From contig CAMPGU010000015.1 of assembly GCA_946885645.1 (NCBI GenBank), positions 1-30,321 on the forward strand: 30,321 nucleotides of DNA. The letters run 5' to 3'. The notes below the pieces were generated by a model, which saw nothing but the letters and a program-made list of their open reading frames with translations, made no database searches and had not been told where the DNA came from. Position 1 is the stretch's first letter, and the number at the start of each line of letters is the position of its first letter. Made by a program: the position numbers and the translations under genes. The DNA is from an uncultured Haloferula sp. (GTDB taxonomy: Bacteria; Verrucomicrobiota; Verrucomicrobiae; Verrucomicrobiales; Akkermansiaceae). Positions 7,594 to 14,975 of this stretch are shown one piece after another.

Positions 7594-8241
7594 TTGAAAT
7601 CCGTCCGGGAGGCCGTCTCACTTCCCCCCGCGGTGACTCCGGCCATTCCTTTCAGCTACCCCGGTATCGGGGCCGATGTGCGCCGCTTGGGGGGGCTGCT
7701 GAAGCTCGGCCTGCAGGCGGCGGGCTGGAACGCCCCGGCAGCCCCGGCAGTCCTGAACCTCGCCTGCGGCCGTGCCGACGAGACCGGCGTCCTGCTGACC
7801 ACCGTAGCCCCGCTGGCGAGTGACTTGTTTTATCTCGCGATCGATCTGCGGCCCGTGGAGGCGGCGGAGGGGAAAGCGCGCTGGGTTCCCGCCGCTCCCC
7901 CCGGCTGGCAGCTCGATTTCCGCGCCGGGGATGCCTCCCGCACGGACCGGATGAGGCAGCTCCCGGCCTTCCACCTGGTGTTCATCCGGCACCAGAACTA
8001 CTGGCACGATCCGGACACCTGGCTGGTGCTCTTCCGCAATGCCTTGGGCTGCCTGGCACCGGGCGGGCTGCTGGTCATCACCTCCTACTTCGACCGCGAG
8101 CATGAACTGGCGATGGCCTGCCTGCTCCAATCCGGCGCGGTCAAGCTGGCGGATCTCCACCACCCCCACGCCCGGCCCCTGACCGACGCGCCGAACAAGG
8201 CGGTGGACCGGCGGCTGGCGGTTTTTTCGAATAAGATCTAG
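7594..8241 (+). CDS. SAM-dependent methyltransferase-like protein
   Basis: 215 residues if started at TTG 7594, which has GGAAG six to seven bases upstream; GTG 7633 is the alternative. The fold looks like a class I methyltransferase: 'VLNLACGRADETG' resembles the glycine-rich SAM loop, 'YLAIDLRP' ends strand 2 with an acidic residue, 'FHLVFIRHQNYWHDPDTW' is strand 4, and 'LAPGGLLVITSYFD' is the typical post-motif III strand. The SAM loop is degenerate (LACGRADETG rather than DxGxGxG), so activity is uncertain. No substrate clue. A large hairpin lies just after the stop, before the secretin-like cluster. Confidence 0.6.
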   Translation: MKSVREAVSLPPAVTPAIPFSYPGIGADVRRLGGLLKLGLQAAGWNAPAAPAVLNLACGRADETGVLLTTVAPLASDLFYLAIDLRPVEAAEGKARWVPAAPPGWQLDFRAGDASRTDRMRQLPAFHLVFIRHQNYWHDPDTWLVLFRNALGCLAPGGLLVITSYFDREHELAMACLLQSGAVKLADLHHPHARPLTDAPNKAVDRRLAVFSNKI

Positions 8242-8258
8242 CTGCGGCTCGTTTCTCT

Positions 8259-8304
8259 CCGAGGCAACCGCTCTTTGATGGCGGGACGAAGAGGTTTGCC
8301 TCGG
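8259..8304 (+). repeat. long imperfect hairpin upstream of the secretin-like cluster
   Basis: CCGAGGCAA (8259-8267) pairs perfectly with TTGCCTCGG (8296-8304); inside it CTCTT (8271-8275) pairs with AAGAG (8289-8293). The loop is 13 bases. It lies 18 bases after the stop of the preceding gene and 27 before the start of the next. No T-tract follows, so it is either a poor terminator or a structured 5' leader. Confidence 0.5.
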
Positions 8305-8330
8305 CCGGCACACGAACCTAGAACGAGATA

Positions 8331-9059
8331 ATGCGGAACTTATTGCTGACGCTGGTGCTGGTCCCCTCGCTGTTAGCGCAGGAGCAGCGGGCTCCAGTGG
8401 GCGGAGGAGAAGCTGCGGGGCTCGTGCAGGTGGAGGTGGAGTGGATCGAGCTGCCTCACGAGCATTTCACGGAGCTGATCGCGGAGGGAGGGGCGAAGCG
8501 GGGCGAGGAATTCCGCGCCAGGGTAGGGAAGTTGATGCGGGAGAACCTCGCGAAATCGCTGGAGGTTCAGATCGTGACCGGTGCCAGCGGAGAAAAGCTC
8601 TCTTCCGGGTCATGCAAAGAGCTGATTTTTCCCACCGAGTATCAGCAAAGGGTGATGATCGACCCTCCTCCACCCATGGAGATCCCGGTGCCGGAGCTGC
8701 GCGATGATTACCACCGGATCTTCACCCCGACGGCGTTCGAAACGCGCGAGATCGGCAGTCTTTTGGAGATTGAACCGATGGTTTCCCGGGATTCGAACCA
8801 CATTCAAATGGTCATCGAACCTCAGTTGACCTGGCACACGGGAAACACCGTGTGGCTGGAGCACAAGAATGGAGCTGGCAACGTCTCGAAAATTCAGATG
8901 CCAGAGATCTACAGTCTGAAGTTCCACACCGCCCTGAGGTTGAAGCCCGGCTCATGTATTCTCGCGGCGGCCCTCAGCCCGAAAGACGCGGAGGGAACCG
9001 CGGACATGTCGCGGAAAGTCCTAGTCTTCGTGAAAGCGGACCTGGTTTCCCCACCCTAA
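8331..9059 (+). CDS. secreted secretin-domain-like protein, copy 1
   Basis: 242 residues with a signal peptide (MRNLLLTLVLVPSLLAQ, cleavage near residue 16). It is a paralogue of the next gene: both have 'VQVEVEWIEL.HE' near residue 33, 'LE.Q.VTG.SGE', 'FETREIGSLLEIEP', 'TVW.E', 'GNVSKI..P.IYS' and a C-terminal 'SRK.LVFVKAD'. The central 'TxFETRxxGxxLExEP' followed by a beta-rich segment and 'ALRLKPGSCILAAALSPKD' resembles the core of the secretin domain of type II/III secretion channels ('GxxLxVxPxI... VxxGxxxxLGGL'). It is far too short for a channel and lacks N-domains. Role unknown; likely periplasmic. First gene of a three-gene cluster. Confidence 0.6.
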   Translation: MRNLLLTLVLVPSLLAQEQRAPVGGGEAAGLVQVEVEWIELPHEHFTELIAEGGAKRGEEFRARVGKLMRENLAKSLEVQIVTGASGEKLSSGSCKELIFPTEYQQRVMIDPPPPMEIPVPELRDDYHRIFTPTAFETREIGSLLEIEPMVSRDSNHIQMVIEPQLTWHTGNTVWLEHKNGAGNVSKIQMPEIYSLKFHTALRLKPGSCILAAALSPKDAEGTADMSRKVLVFVKADLVSPP

Positions 9060-9100
9060 ATCAGATTCCTCCCGACTGCTTCTCTCGCCCAACTTCTCAA

Positions 9101-9910
9101 ATGAAGATCCTCCCATTTCTATTCCTCGCCGTCTGCCCTCTGCTCCATGCCCAGCAACCCGAGGTGCCACCGCCTTTTGAAGAGGGGCCCATGGAAGAGG
9201 CCGAAGATGTGGCGGATCCCTTCGATCCCGATCTGAACGCGCCGAAGCTGGTTCAGGTGCAGGTGGAATACATCGAGCTGGCCCACGAGAAGCTGACGGA
9301 CCTGATGTTCATGGCCAAGCCGGCCACCGCGGATGCCACCGGTCTGCGGCAGAAGCTCCAGGAGCTCGTGAAGAAGGGTGAGGCGAGGTTGCTGGAGACC
9401 CAACTCGTGACTGGCCGCAGCGGCGAGCGAGCCGCTATCGAGTCGGTCGATGAGCACATCTATCCCTCTGAGGCGGAGCCGCCGGAGATCCCGAATCATA
9501 TCACCATAGCGGAGAAAAATCCGGAAGTCGCAGCGGAGCTTCTCAAAGCCATGGCAGCGTTGATGACCCCTGCGACGCCGACTTCCTTTGAAACAAGAAA
9601 TGTCGGTTCGGCCCTCGAATCCGAGCCGACGACAGGAGATAGCGGTAGGATCATCGACCTGCGCTTTGCTCCAGAATTGTCGTGGAAGACCGGCAGGACC
9701 GTCTGGCAAGAGCGGAAGGATCCTTTGGGAAACGTGTCGAAGATCGAGGTGCCGCAGATTTACTCGATCCAAGTGACCACGGCACTGACCCTGAACGACG
9801 GCGAGTATGTCCTGGCCGGGATCGCGACGCCGAAGGACCAGAACGGCGACAGCGATTTCAGCCGCAAGATCATGGTCTTCGTGAAGGCCGATACCCTCTC
9901 GGTGCGATGA
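9101..9910 (+). CDS. secreted secretin-domain-like protein, copy 2
   Basis: 269 residues from ATG 9101, with a signal peptide (MKILPFLFLAVCPLLHA, cleavage near 17) followed by an acidic Pro/Glu linker (PPPFEEGPMEEAEDVADP) not shared with copy 1. The rest aligns with the preceding gene: LVQVQVEYIELAHEKLTDL, LLETQLVTGRSGE, TSFETRNVGSALESEP, GRTVWQE, GNVSKIEVPQIYS and SRKIMVFVKAD. The match is spread over the full mature length, so this is a tandem duplication that has diverged. The longer in-frame extension from 8852 is rejected because it overlaps copy 1 and lacks a signal. The stop overlaps the start of the serpin-like gene (ATGA), which indicates translational coupling. Function unknown. Confidence 0.65.
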   Translation: MKILPFLFLAVCPLLHAQQPEVPPPFEEGPMEEAEDVADPFDPDLNAPKLVQVQVEYIELAHEKLTDLMFMAKPATADATGLRQKLQELVKKGEARLLETQLVTGRSGERAAIESVDEHIYPSEAEPPEIPNHITIAEKNPEVAAELLKAMAALMTPATPTSFETRNVGSALESEPTTGDSGRIIDLRFAPELSWKTGRTVWQERKDPLGNVSKIEVPQIYSIQVTTALTLNDGEYVLAGIATPKDQNGDSDFSRKIMVFVKADTLSVR

Positions 9911-10974
9911 AAGCGCTCCTCCTGCTCTTGGCCGCAGGGCTTCCCGTCGCGGCGGAGATCACCGCGGTGGTGCATCCGGAACAGAGCTTTCCCGCGGAGT
10001 CCACGGTGGTTTGGACCCCGATATTCCAAGCAACCTGGGACAAACTCGGCAAATACCACGGCGGGAAAACCGAGCGGGTGGAACCGCCGAACGAACTGAT
10101 CTCGCGGCTGGACTCTTTCCGGTTGGACACTCCGACGGTGATGCCGGATTCCGGCTGGCAAACCTGGGCCGGGCCGGCGACGGAGGAGTTCCTGGAGCGG
10201 GTGAACCGCGAGGCCGGGGAACTGCTCGGGAATGGCGAAGCACCTTTCCACCTGACGGATCCGAGTCCGATCAAGACGGCAGCCTTCGGGCTCCTGGACC
10301 GGGAGGTGTCTTTCGCGGAGGCTTTTTTCCGCTCGACGAAGCTGCCGCTACGTTTTGTTGCCGGGGGCGAGGCGCGGGAGGTCCGCTTTTTCGGCGTGAA
10401 AGGTGAAAAGAGCGCGGATTTCACCGGTACCGTGAAGGTGCTCGCCTACCGGCCCAGTGAGAAAAGCCACGCGCTCCAACTCTCTTGCCGCGGGACGGAC
10501 GAAACCATCGTGCTGTTCCGACCTCCAGCCGCCCAGGATTTCGCCACGGCCTGCCTGTGGCTGCGGGAGTGGCGCAAGGAATGGCGCGAACGGCCGGAAA
10601 CCGCTCTGGAATACAACGATGTCCGCCTGCACCGGCTGGACGTCGTGAAGGTTCCTTATCTGAAGCTGGAGACGGTGAAGGATTTCGCGGGGGAGCTAGG
10701 TTCCATGCGTTTCTACAAGGGGGAGGAGGTGCCGCGCCGGATCGTCCGGGCGGAGCAGAAGGTGGAATTCGAACTGCACGAGCGCGGTGCAAGGGTACGC
10801 GCGGAGGTGAGCATCGAGGATGCCTTCGGGGACGAGCCGGAGCCGCCGCCGGTTTATCCGCGGATCTTTTCCTATGATAGACCCTTCTTCGTGTTCCTCT
10901 GGCGGGAACGCGCGGAGTGGCCGTACTTCGGCGCCTGGGTCGGAAATGCGGATGCGATGCAGGCGTGGGAGTGA
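9907..10974 (+). CDS. secreted serpin-like protein, probably non-inhibitory
   Basis: 355 residues with a signal peptide (MKALLLLLAAGLPVAA). The C-terminal half follows the serpin plan. 'RLDVVKVPYLKLETVKDFAGEL' matches the serpin 'VxLPKFKIE..YDL...L' strand. 'VEFELHERGARVRAEVSIEDA' (about 286-305) sits where serpins have the 'IEVNEEGTEAAAATA' hinge. 'FSYDRPFFVFLW' (321-332) matches 'FxxDRPFLFxIR', and 'YFGAWVGNAD' matches 'LFMGRVxNP'. The hinge has Arg, Val and Glu (GARVRAEVS) instead of small residues, which in known serpins prevents loop insertion and inhibition. The N-terminal half is divergent. Start overlaps the previous stop by four bases, tying it to the secretin-like pair. Assignment by motif reading only; a structure prediction would settle it. 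Confidence 0.6.
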   Translation: MKALLLLLAAGLPVAAEITAVVHPEQSFPAESTVVWTPIFQATWDKLGKYHGGKTERVEPPNELISRLDSFRLDTPTVMPDSGWQTWAGPATEEFLERVNREAGELLGNGEAPFHLTDPSPIKTAAFGLLDREVSFAEAFFRSTKLPLRFVAGGEAREVRFFGVKGEKSADFTGTVKVLAYRPSEKSHALQLSCRGTDETIVLFRPPAAQDFATACLWLREWRKEWRERPETALEYNDVRLHRLDVVKVPYLKLETVKDFAGELGSMRFYKGEEVPRRIVRAEQKVEFELHERGARVRAEVSIEDAFGDEPEPPPVYPRIFSYDRPFFVFLWRERAEWPYFGAWVGNADAMQAWE

Positions 10975-10978
10975 GTGC

Positions 10979-11150
10979 CCGTGCCGATCCGCAGGCGCGT
11001 TCGTGAGAACGCCTCACCGGCAAGGTGACCGGTGCCGAAGAGGTCCGTGCTGATCCGTAGGCGCGTTCGTGAGAACGCGGGCCCGTGGTGATCCCTTCAA
11101 GGGATAGCGGCCGGCAGGGACCGTTCCCGCGGTGTCACCACCGCGCCTAC
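10979..11150. repeat. cluster of REP-like hairpins
   Basis: Three elements share a GTAGG or GCAGG foot, then a GC-rich stem with a GTGA (GNRA-type) loop. Element 1 (10991-11012, plus): stem GCGTTC/GAACGC. Element 2 (11057-11079, plus): stem CGCGTTC/GAACGCG. Element 3 (11150-11128, minus): stem CGCGGTG/CACCGCG. Elements 1 and 2 lie in a 34-base direct repeat (10979-11012 and 11045-11078, two C/T differences) with a 66-base period. Between them lie further inverted repeats: CACCGG/CCGGTG (11015-11034) and ATCCC/GGGAT (11091-11105), plus GTGGTGA (11085-11091) pairing with TCACCAC (11135-11141). The block fills the gap between two convergent genes. The ATTTTT after element 3 could help it end transcription of the plus-strand cluster. 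Confidence 0.72.
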
Positions 11151-11173
11151 GATTTTTGGGCGGGCCGCGCCGT

Positions 11174-12487
11174 TCACTGCTGCACCAGCGCGAACTTCAA
11201 TTCCGCCTCGGAGGCCACTTCTCCGCCGACGAGGCAGCGGCAGCGGGTCTGGCCGATGCTGCCGCGAATCTTTAGGACTTCGGCCTCGATGTGGAGGGTA
11301 TCGCCGGGGAGCACGGGGCGGCGCCATTTCACGGAATCCGCGCTCATGAAGTAGCCGATCTTCCCGGCGTTCTCGGGCTTGCGCAGCATCAGTACGCTCG
11401 AGACCTGTGCCATGGCTTCGAGCTGCAGCACGCCCGGCATGATCGGATGGCCGGGGAAGTGACCGATGAAGTAGGGCTCGTTGATGGTGACGTTTTTCAC
11501 GCCGGTGCACTTGGAATCGCCGATCATGTCGATGATCCGGTCCACCATCAGGAAAGGATAGCGGTGCGGGAGGATCTTCAGGACGTCGTTGATATCCAGC
11601 ACGGTCTCGCCGGTCGGGAGGGCGAAGGGCGCGGCCAGGGACCGGACGCGGGCGTATTCGCGCTTGAGCGTGGCGGCGAGCTTGGAGTTCGGGCCGTGGC
11701 CGGGCTTCACGGCGATCACGTGGCCGAGGATGCGCTTGCCGCTCAGGATCAGGTCGCCGATGACGTCCAGCGCCTTGTGGCGTGCGAATTCATTGGTGAA
11801 GCGCAGGGGTTCCTTGGTCATCACCTGCTCGCCGCGGATCACGATGGCGCTTTCCAGCGAGCCGCCTTTGATCAGGCCCTTGTCGAGCAGGGGCTTCACG
11901 TCCTCGTAGTAAACGAAGGTGCGCGCCGGGGCGATCTCCTGCTCGTACGCCGCGGGAGTGATCTCCGCGGAGAAGTACTGCGTGAAGCGGCCCTCCGGGC
12001 CCACATTGGTGACGGAGACGCGGAAGGTCTTGCTAGGAACGATGGTGATCAGGGTGCCGTCGCCGCTTTCCTGGTGGATCGGCTCGCGGATTTCCCAGAC
12101 CTTGCGCAGGGCGTCCTGCTTGGCGATACCGGCCTTTTTGATCAGCTCGACGAAAGGGCGCGCGGAGCCATCGCCGATGGGAGGCTCGTTCGCGTCCATC
12201 TCGATGATCGCGTTGTCGATACCCATGCCGGTGAGGGCGGAGAGCACGTGCTCCACCGTATGCACCTTCACCGAGCCTTCCGCGAGGGTGGTGGCGCGCT
12301 CGACCGTCTGGACCTTGTCGGCATCGGCATCGATGAAAGGCTGGTCCGGCAGATCGACGCGGCGGAATTTGAAGCCGTGGTCCACGGGGGCGGGCTTCAG
12401 GGTCAGGGTGACCTTGGCCCCGGTGTGAAGGGAGGTGCCTTCGAGGGTGGCGGCGGAGGCGAGGGTGTGCTGCGCGTCGGCGGACAT
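11174..12487 (-). CDS. lpxC/fabZ: bifunctional LpxC/FabZ: UDP-3-O-acyl-GlcNAc deacetylase and 3-hydroxyacyl-ACP dehydratase
   Basis: 437 residues. Residues 1-290 are LpxC, the zinc deacetylase that commits to lipid A synthesis. They keep catalytic E79 and zinc ligand H80 in KVHTVEHVLSAL, IGDGSA (104-109), H237 and D241 in HKALDVIGD, and H264 in KPGHGPNSKL. Residues 298-437 are FabZ, a hot-dog-fold dehydratase with catalytic H308 in ILPHRYPFLMVDR, GHFPGHPIMPGV and E357 in LQLEAMAQ. All catalytic residues are present, so both halves should work. The fusion is known from Bacteroidetes, Chlamydiae and related groups and balances lipid A against fatty-acid flux. ATG 12487 fits the LpxC N-terminus. 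Divergent from the pseudouridine synthase; probably monocistronic. Confidence 0.96.
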   Translation of the reverse strand: MSADAQHTLASAATLEGTSLHTGAKVTLTLKPAPVDHGFKFRRVDLPDQPFIDADADKVQTVERATTLAEGSVKVHTVEHVLSALTGMGIDNAIIEMDANEPPIGDGSARPFVELIKKAGIAKQDALRKVWEIREPIHQESGDGTLITIVPSKTFRVSVTNVGPEGRFTQYFSAEITPAAYEQEIAPARTFVYYEDVKPLLDKGLIKGGSLESAIVIRGEQVMTKEPLRFTNEFARHKALDVIGDLILSGKRILGHVIAVKPGHGPNSKLAATLKREYARVRSLAAPFALPTGETVLDINDVLKILPHRYPFLMVDRIIDMIGDSKCTGVKNVTINEPYFIGHFPGHPIMPGVLQLEAMAQVSSVLMLRKPENAGKIGYFMSADSVKWRRPVLPGDTLHIEAEVLKIRGSIGQTRCRCLVGGEVASEAELKFALVQQ

Positions 12488-12603
12488 GGGGCGGAAGTAG
12501 CGGGTAGCAAGCCGCGGGTGGCAAGGTCAAACAATGGATTAAACCTTTGTTTGCAGGGTGTTTTCCCTCGCCTCGGGTGCCTCTCCGGCCGCTATTTCGT
12601 CCC

Positions 12604-13335
12604 GTGCGGGCGGAGTGCGATTTCCAAGTGATCGACGAGTCGGAGGACTGGATCGTGGTGGAGAAACCGGCACCGCTGGCCGTGCATCCGGCGAACGGGA
12701 AAGTGGAACCCACGCTGCTGGGCGGGCTCGAGGAATTGCTCCTTTATGAGCGGACGAACGGCGCGCGCCTCTCCATCCTCACCCGGCTGGACCGGGAGAC
12801 GAGCGGGGTGGTGCTGGTGGCGAAGAACGCCGCGGCGGCGCGTCACTTCTCCCTCCAGTTCCAGGCGCGGAAGGTGGAGAAGGAGTATCTGGCCATCGTC
12901 CACGGCTGGCCGGAGTGGGATGAACGACGGGTAGAGGCTTCCATTACCCGAGGCGGCGGGGCGATCTGGCTGCGGCAGGTGGTGGACCCGGGCGGACGGG
13001 AATGCGTGACGACATTCCGGGTCGAGCGGCGGTTTTCCCATGCGCTGGGAAAGTTCGCGCTCTTGCGCTGTGCGCCGGAGACCGGGCGGATGCACCAGAT
13101 CCGGGTACATTTGGAGCACGCGGGACATCCTTTGGTCGGGGACAAGATCTACGGGACCGACGGGACGCCGTATCTGGAGCAATTTTCCGGCGCGCTTTCG
13201 GGGGAGTCGGTGGCGCGGCTGATCTTGCCCCGGCATGCGCTGCACGCGTGCCTGCTGGCGGTGGAATGGGCGGGGCACCGGGTGGAATGGCGGTCGGAGC
13301 TGCCGGGGGACCTGAAGAGCTTTGCCGGAGGATAG
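12604..13335 (+). CDS. RluA-family RNA pseudouridine synthase
   Basis: 243 residues from GTG 12604; TTG 12547 would give 262 residues but adds sequence without family counterpart. It isomerises uridine to pseudouridine in 23S rRNA or tRNA. The catalytic motif is R61-L-D63-R-E-T-S-G with nucleophile D63. Other family blocks are WIVVEKPAPLAVHP (16-29), KEYLAIVHG, CAPETGRMHQIRVHLEHAGHPLVGDKIYG and LPRHALHA. There is no N-terminal S4 domain, as in the short RluA/TruC-type members. No ribosome binding site stands out. The target uridine cannot be read from the sequence. Next gene follows after 75 bases. Confidence 0.9.
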   Translation: MRAECDFQVIDESEDWIVVEKPAPLAVHPANGKVEPTLLGGLEELLLYERTNGARLSILTRLDRETSGVVLVAKNAAAARHFSLQFQARKVEKEYLAIVHGWPEWDERRVEASITRGGGAIWLRQVVDPGGRECVTTFRVERRFSHALGKFALLRCAPETGRMHQIRVHLEHAGHPLVGDKIYGTDGTPYLEQFSGALSGESVARLILPRHALHACLLAVEWAGHRVEWRSELPGDLKSFAGG

Positions 13336-13410
13336 CAGTATCCGGCCCGGGCGGTGATTTCGCGCTCAATCCGCAATGGCCAATTTCCGATCCCCGATTC
13401 ATCGTCCTGC

Positions 13411-14166
13411 ATGACCGGTTTGCAGGAGATCGTGGCGTTTCTGGACGCGGAGCTGAGGATCGCGGAGATCCCGGATTACCCCGGCGCGGTGAACGGTCTT
13501 CAATTGGAGAACGGCGGAACCGTCACGAAGGTGGCCGCCGCGGTGGATGCCTCCCTGGCGGTGGTCGAGGAGGCGGTGGCCGGGGGCGCGGACCTGCTGA
13601 TCGTCCATCACGGGATGTTCTGGCAGGGCGTGCAGCCGCTGACGCGGGCTTTCTACCGGAAAATCAAGACGGCGATGGACGGGGGATTGGCCATCTACTC
13701 GGCCCATCTACCCTTGGATCTCCATCCGGAACTCGGCAACAACGCCTTGCTCGCAAAGGCAGCGGGCATCCGGCCGGAGGGTGCCTTCATGGAATGGAAG
13801 GGGATCCGGCTCGGCTTGACCGCCGAGGCGGAAATCCAGCGGGCCGATCTGATCGCGCGGGTGGCGGCGGCGGTGGGCGGACCGGTCCATCTCTGCCCCG
13901 GCGGGCCGGAAGTTGTTAGAAAGATAGGGATCATCACCGGAGGAGCGGGCTCGGAAGTTGCGGGCTGCGCTGCCGCGGGCATAGATACGTTTATCACGGG
14001 AGAGGGTCCCCACTGGAGCTATCCCCTGGCGGAGGAACTGGGGCTGAACGTGTTATATGCCGGGCATTACGCCACGGAGACTTTCGGGGTGAAGGCCGCG
14101 GCCGGCCGTCTGGCCCGGGATTTCGGCCTTGCCACCGCCTTCATCGACCGGCCGACCGGTCTGTGA
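13411..14166 (+). CDS. Nif3/YbgI-family dinuclear metal-binding protein
   Basis: 251 residues from ATG 13411; an in-frame GTG at 13354 is less likely because the family begins right before the helix TGLQEIVAFLD. Metal-ligand motifs are present: LLIVHHGMFW (H66, H67), IYSAHLPLD (H99, D103) and the C-terminal AGHYATET. GLQLENGG near residue 30 is also a family block. Bacterial members form toroidal hexamers with two metals per subunit; the biochemical role is unsettled, with a GTP cyclohydrolase I type 2-like activity proposed for some. The C-terminus abuts the next gene by 4 bases, so the two are probably co-transcribed. Confidence 0.9.
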   Translation: MTGLQEIVAFLDAELRIAEIPDYPGAVNGLQLENGGTVTKVAAAVDASLAVVEEAVAGGADLLIVHHGMFWQGVQPLTRAFYRKIKTAMDGGLAIYSAHLPLDLHPELGNNALLAKAAGIRPEGAFMEWKGIRLGLTAEAEIQRADLIARVAAAVGGPVHLCPGGPEVVRKIGIITGGAGSEVAGCAAAGIDTFITGEGPHWSYPLAEELGLNVLYAGHYATETFGVKAAAGRLARDFGLATAFIDRPTGL

Positions 14167-14170
14167 TGCC

Positions 14171-14728
14171 ATGAAGCGCCTTACCGCCTCGTATTTCGAG
14201 CGACATCCCGTGGAGTGCGCGCGGGACCTGATCGGCTGTGTTTTCGAATGGCGCGGCTGCGCGGGAAGGATCGTGGAGACGGAGGCCTACACGGCGGAGG
14301 GGGACCCGGCCTGCCATACGTTTTTCAGGCCGGGTGCCCGGCGCTTCGTCCAATCCCACGAAGCCGGGACGGCCTACGTGTACCTGAACTACGGGGTGCA
14401 CTGGCTTTTCAACGTGCTCGTGAAGGGCCCTGACATGGCGGGCTTCGTGCTCTTCCGGGCTTTGGAACCCACATCCGGGATCGGGGAGATGGCGGAAAGG
14501 CGGGGCGTCGCGGACCTCCGCCACCTCTGTTCCGGGCCCGGAAAGCTTACCAAAGCCTTGGGTATCGGGGGCACGGTTCACGGCACGACCTTCCTGGAGG
14601 GGCCGGAAACGGGGATCTTCGCCGGGATGAATGCCGGGGTACTGGAGGGGGAGAGGATCGGGATTTCCCGCGGCCGGGAGCTACCGTGGCGCTTTCACGA
14701 GACGGCGAACCGCCACGTCAGCCGCTGA
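14171..14728 (+). CDS. 3-methyladenine DNA glycosylase, AAG/MPG family
   Basis: 185 residues from ATG 14171, four bases after the Nif3-like stop. Removes alkylated and deaminated purines from DNA in base excision repair. The family signature GRIVETEAY (32-40) carries the catalytic glutamate; HTFFRPGARR, AYVYLNYGVHWLFNVL (DNA-intercalating tyrosine region), VLFRALEP and SGPGKLTKALGI are all characteristic blocks of the MPG fold. Length is normal for bacterial members (about 185-205). No SOS-box-like sequence is seen in front of it. Followed by a convergent tRNA-Gly gene 5 bases after the stop. Confidence 0.93.
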   Translation: MKRLTASYFERHPVECARDLIGCVFEWRGCAGRIVETEAYTAEGDPACHTFFRPGARRFVQSHEAGTAYVYLNYGVHWLFNVLVKGPDMAGFVLFRALEPTSGIGEMAERRGVADLRHLCSGPGKLTKALGIGGTVHGTTFLEGPETGIFAGMNAGVLEGERIGISRGRELPWRFHETANRHVSR

Positions 14729-14733
14729 GGGGA

Positions 14734-14807
14734 TGGTACGGGTGATGGGAATCGAACCCACGCCTCAAGCTTGGGAAGCTCGCGTTCTACCATTGAACTA
14801 CACCCGC
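14734..14807 (-). tRNA. tRNA-Gly (anticodon CCC)
   Basis: Read on the minus strand from 14807. Acceptor GCGGGTG pairs with CACCCGT (one G-U at the end). The D arm is GTTC/GAAC. The anticodon stem CGAGC/GCTTG encloses loop TTCCCAA, giving anticodon CCC (reads GGG). The T arm is GTGGG/CCCAT with loop TTCGATT. Discriminator A at 14737 is followed by an encoded CCA (14736-14734). Body 71 nt plus CCA. Confidence 0.95.
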
Positions 14808-14826
14808 CTGCCGCAGGGACGGGAGC

Positions 14827-14855
14827 GAGCTATCTCCCCTTGGCGTTCAATGCAA
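14827..14855 (-). promoter_or_regulatory. possible promoter of tRNA-Gly(CCC)
   Basis: On the minus strand TTGCAT (14855-14850), 17 bases, then TAGCTC (14832-14827), placed so that transcription would start about a dozen bases before the tRNA. The -10 match is weak, but the divergent tRNA has a similar TAGCTT at the same place. Confidence 0.35.
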
Positions 14856-14933
14856 TCCAAAATGCGGGAATCGCACATCACCCGCGATCGCGGGGGATGG
14901 CGGGAAAAGTCCGTGAAATCGCGTAAAAAGAGC

Positions 14934-14963
14934 TTGCCGGGCCTTGAAACCACCTGTTAGCTT
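14934..14963 (+). promoter_or_regulatory. possible promoter of tRNA-Gly(UCC)
   Basis: TTGCCG (14934-14939), 18 bases with a TG extension, then TAGCTT (14958-14963); the tRNA begins 13 bases later. Support comes mainly from the matching layout in front of the divergent tRNA gene. A perfect palindrome CCCGCGATCGCGGG lies between the two promoters at 14881-14894. Confidence 0.35.
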
Positions 14964-14975
14964 CGCCCCGACTTC

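Noticed and set aside
10979..11150. CRISPR array from the direct repeats
   Set aside because: Only two direct copies, the repeat unit is a hairpin with a REP-type foot, and there is no spacer series or cas gene.
11174..12487. Frameshift or assembly fusion of lpxC and fabZ
   Set aside because: The single frame is continuous with both active sites intact, and this fusion is known in related phyla.
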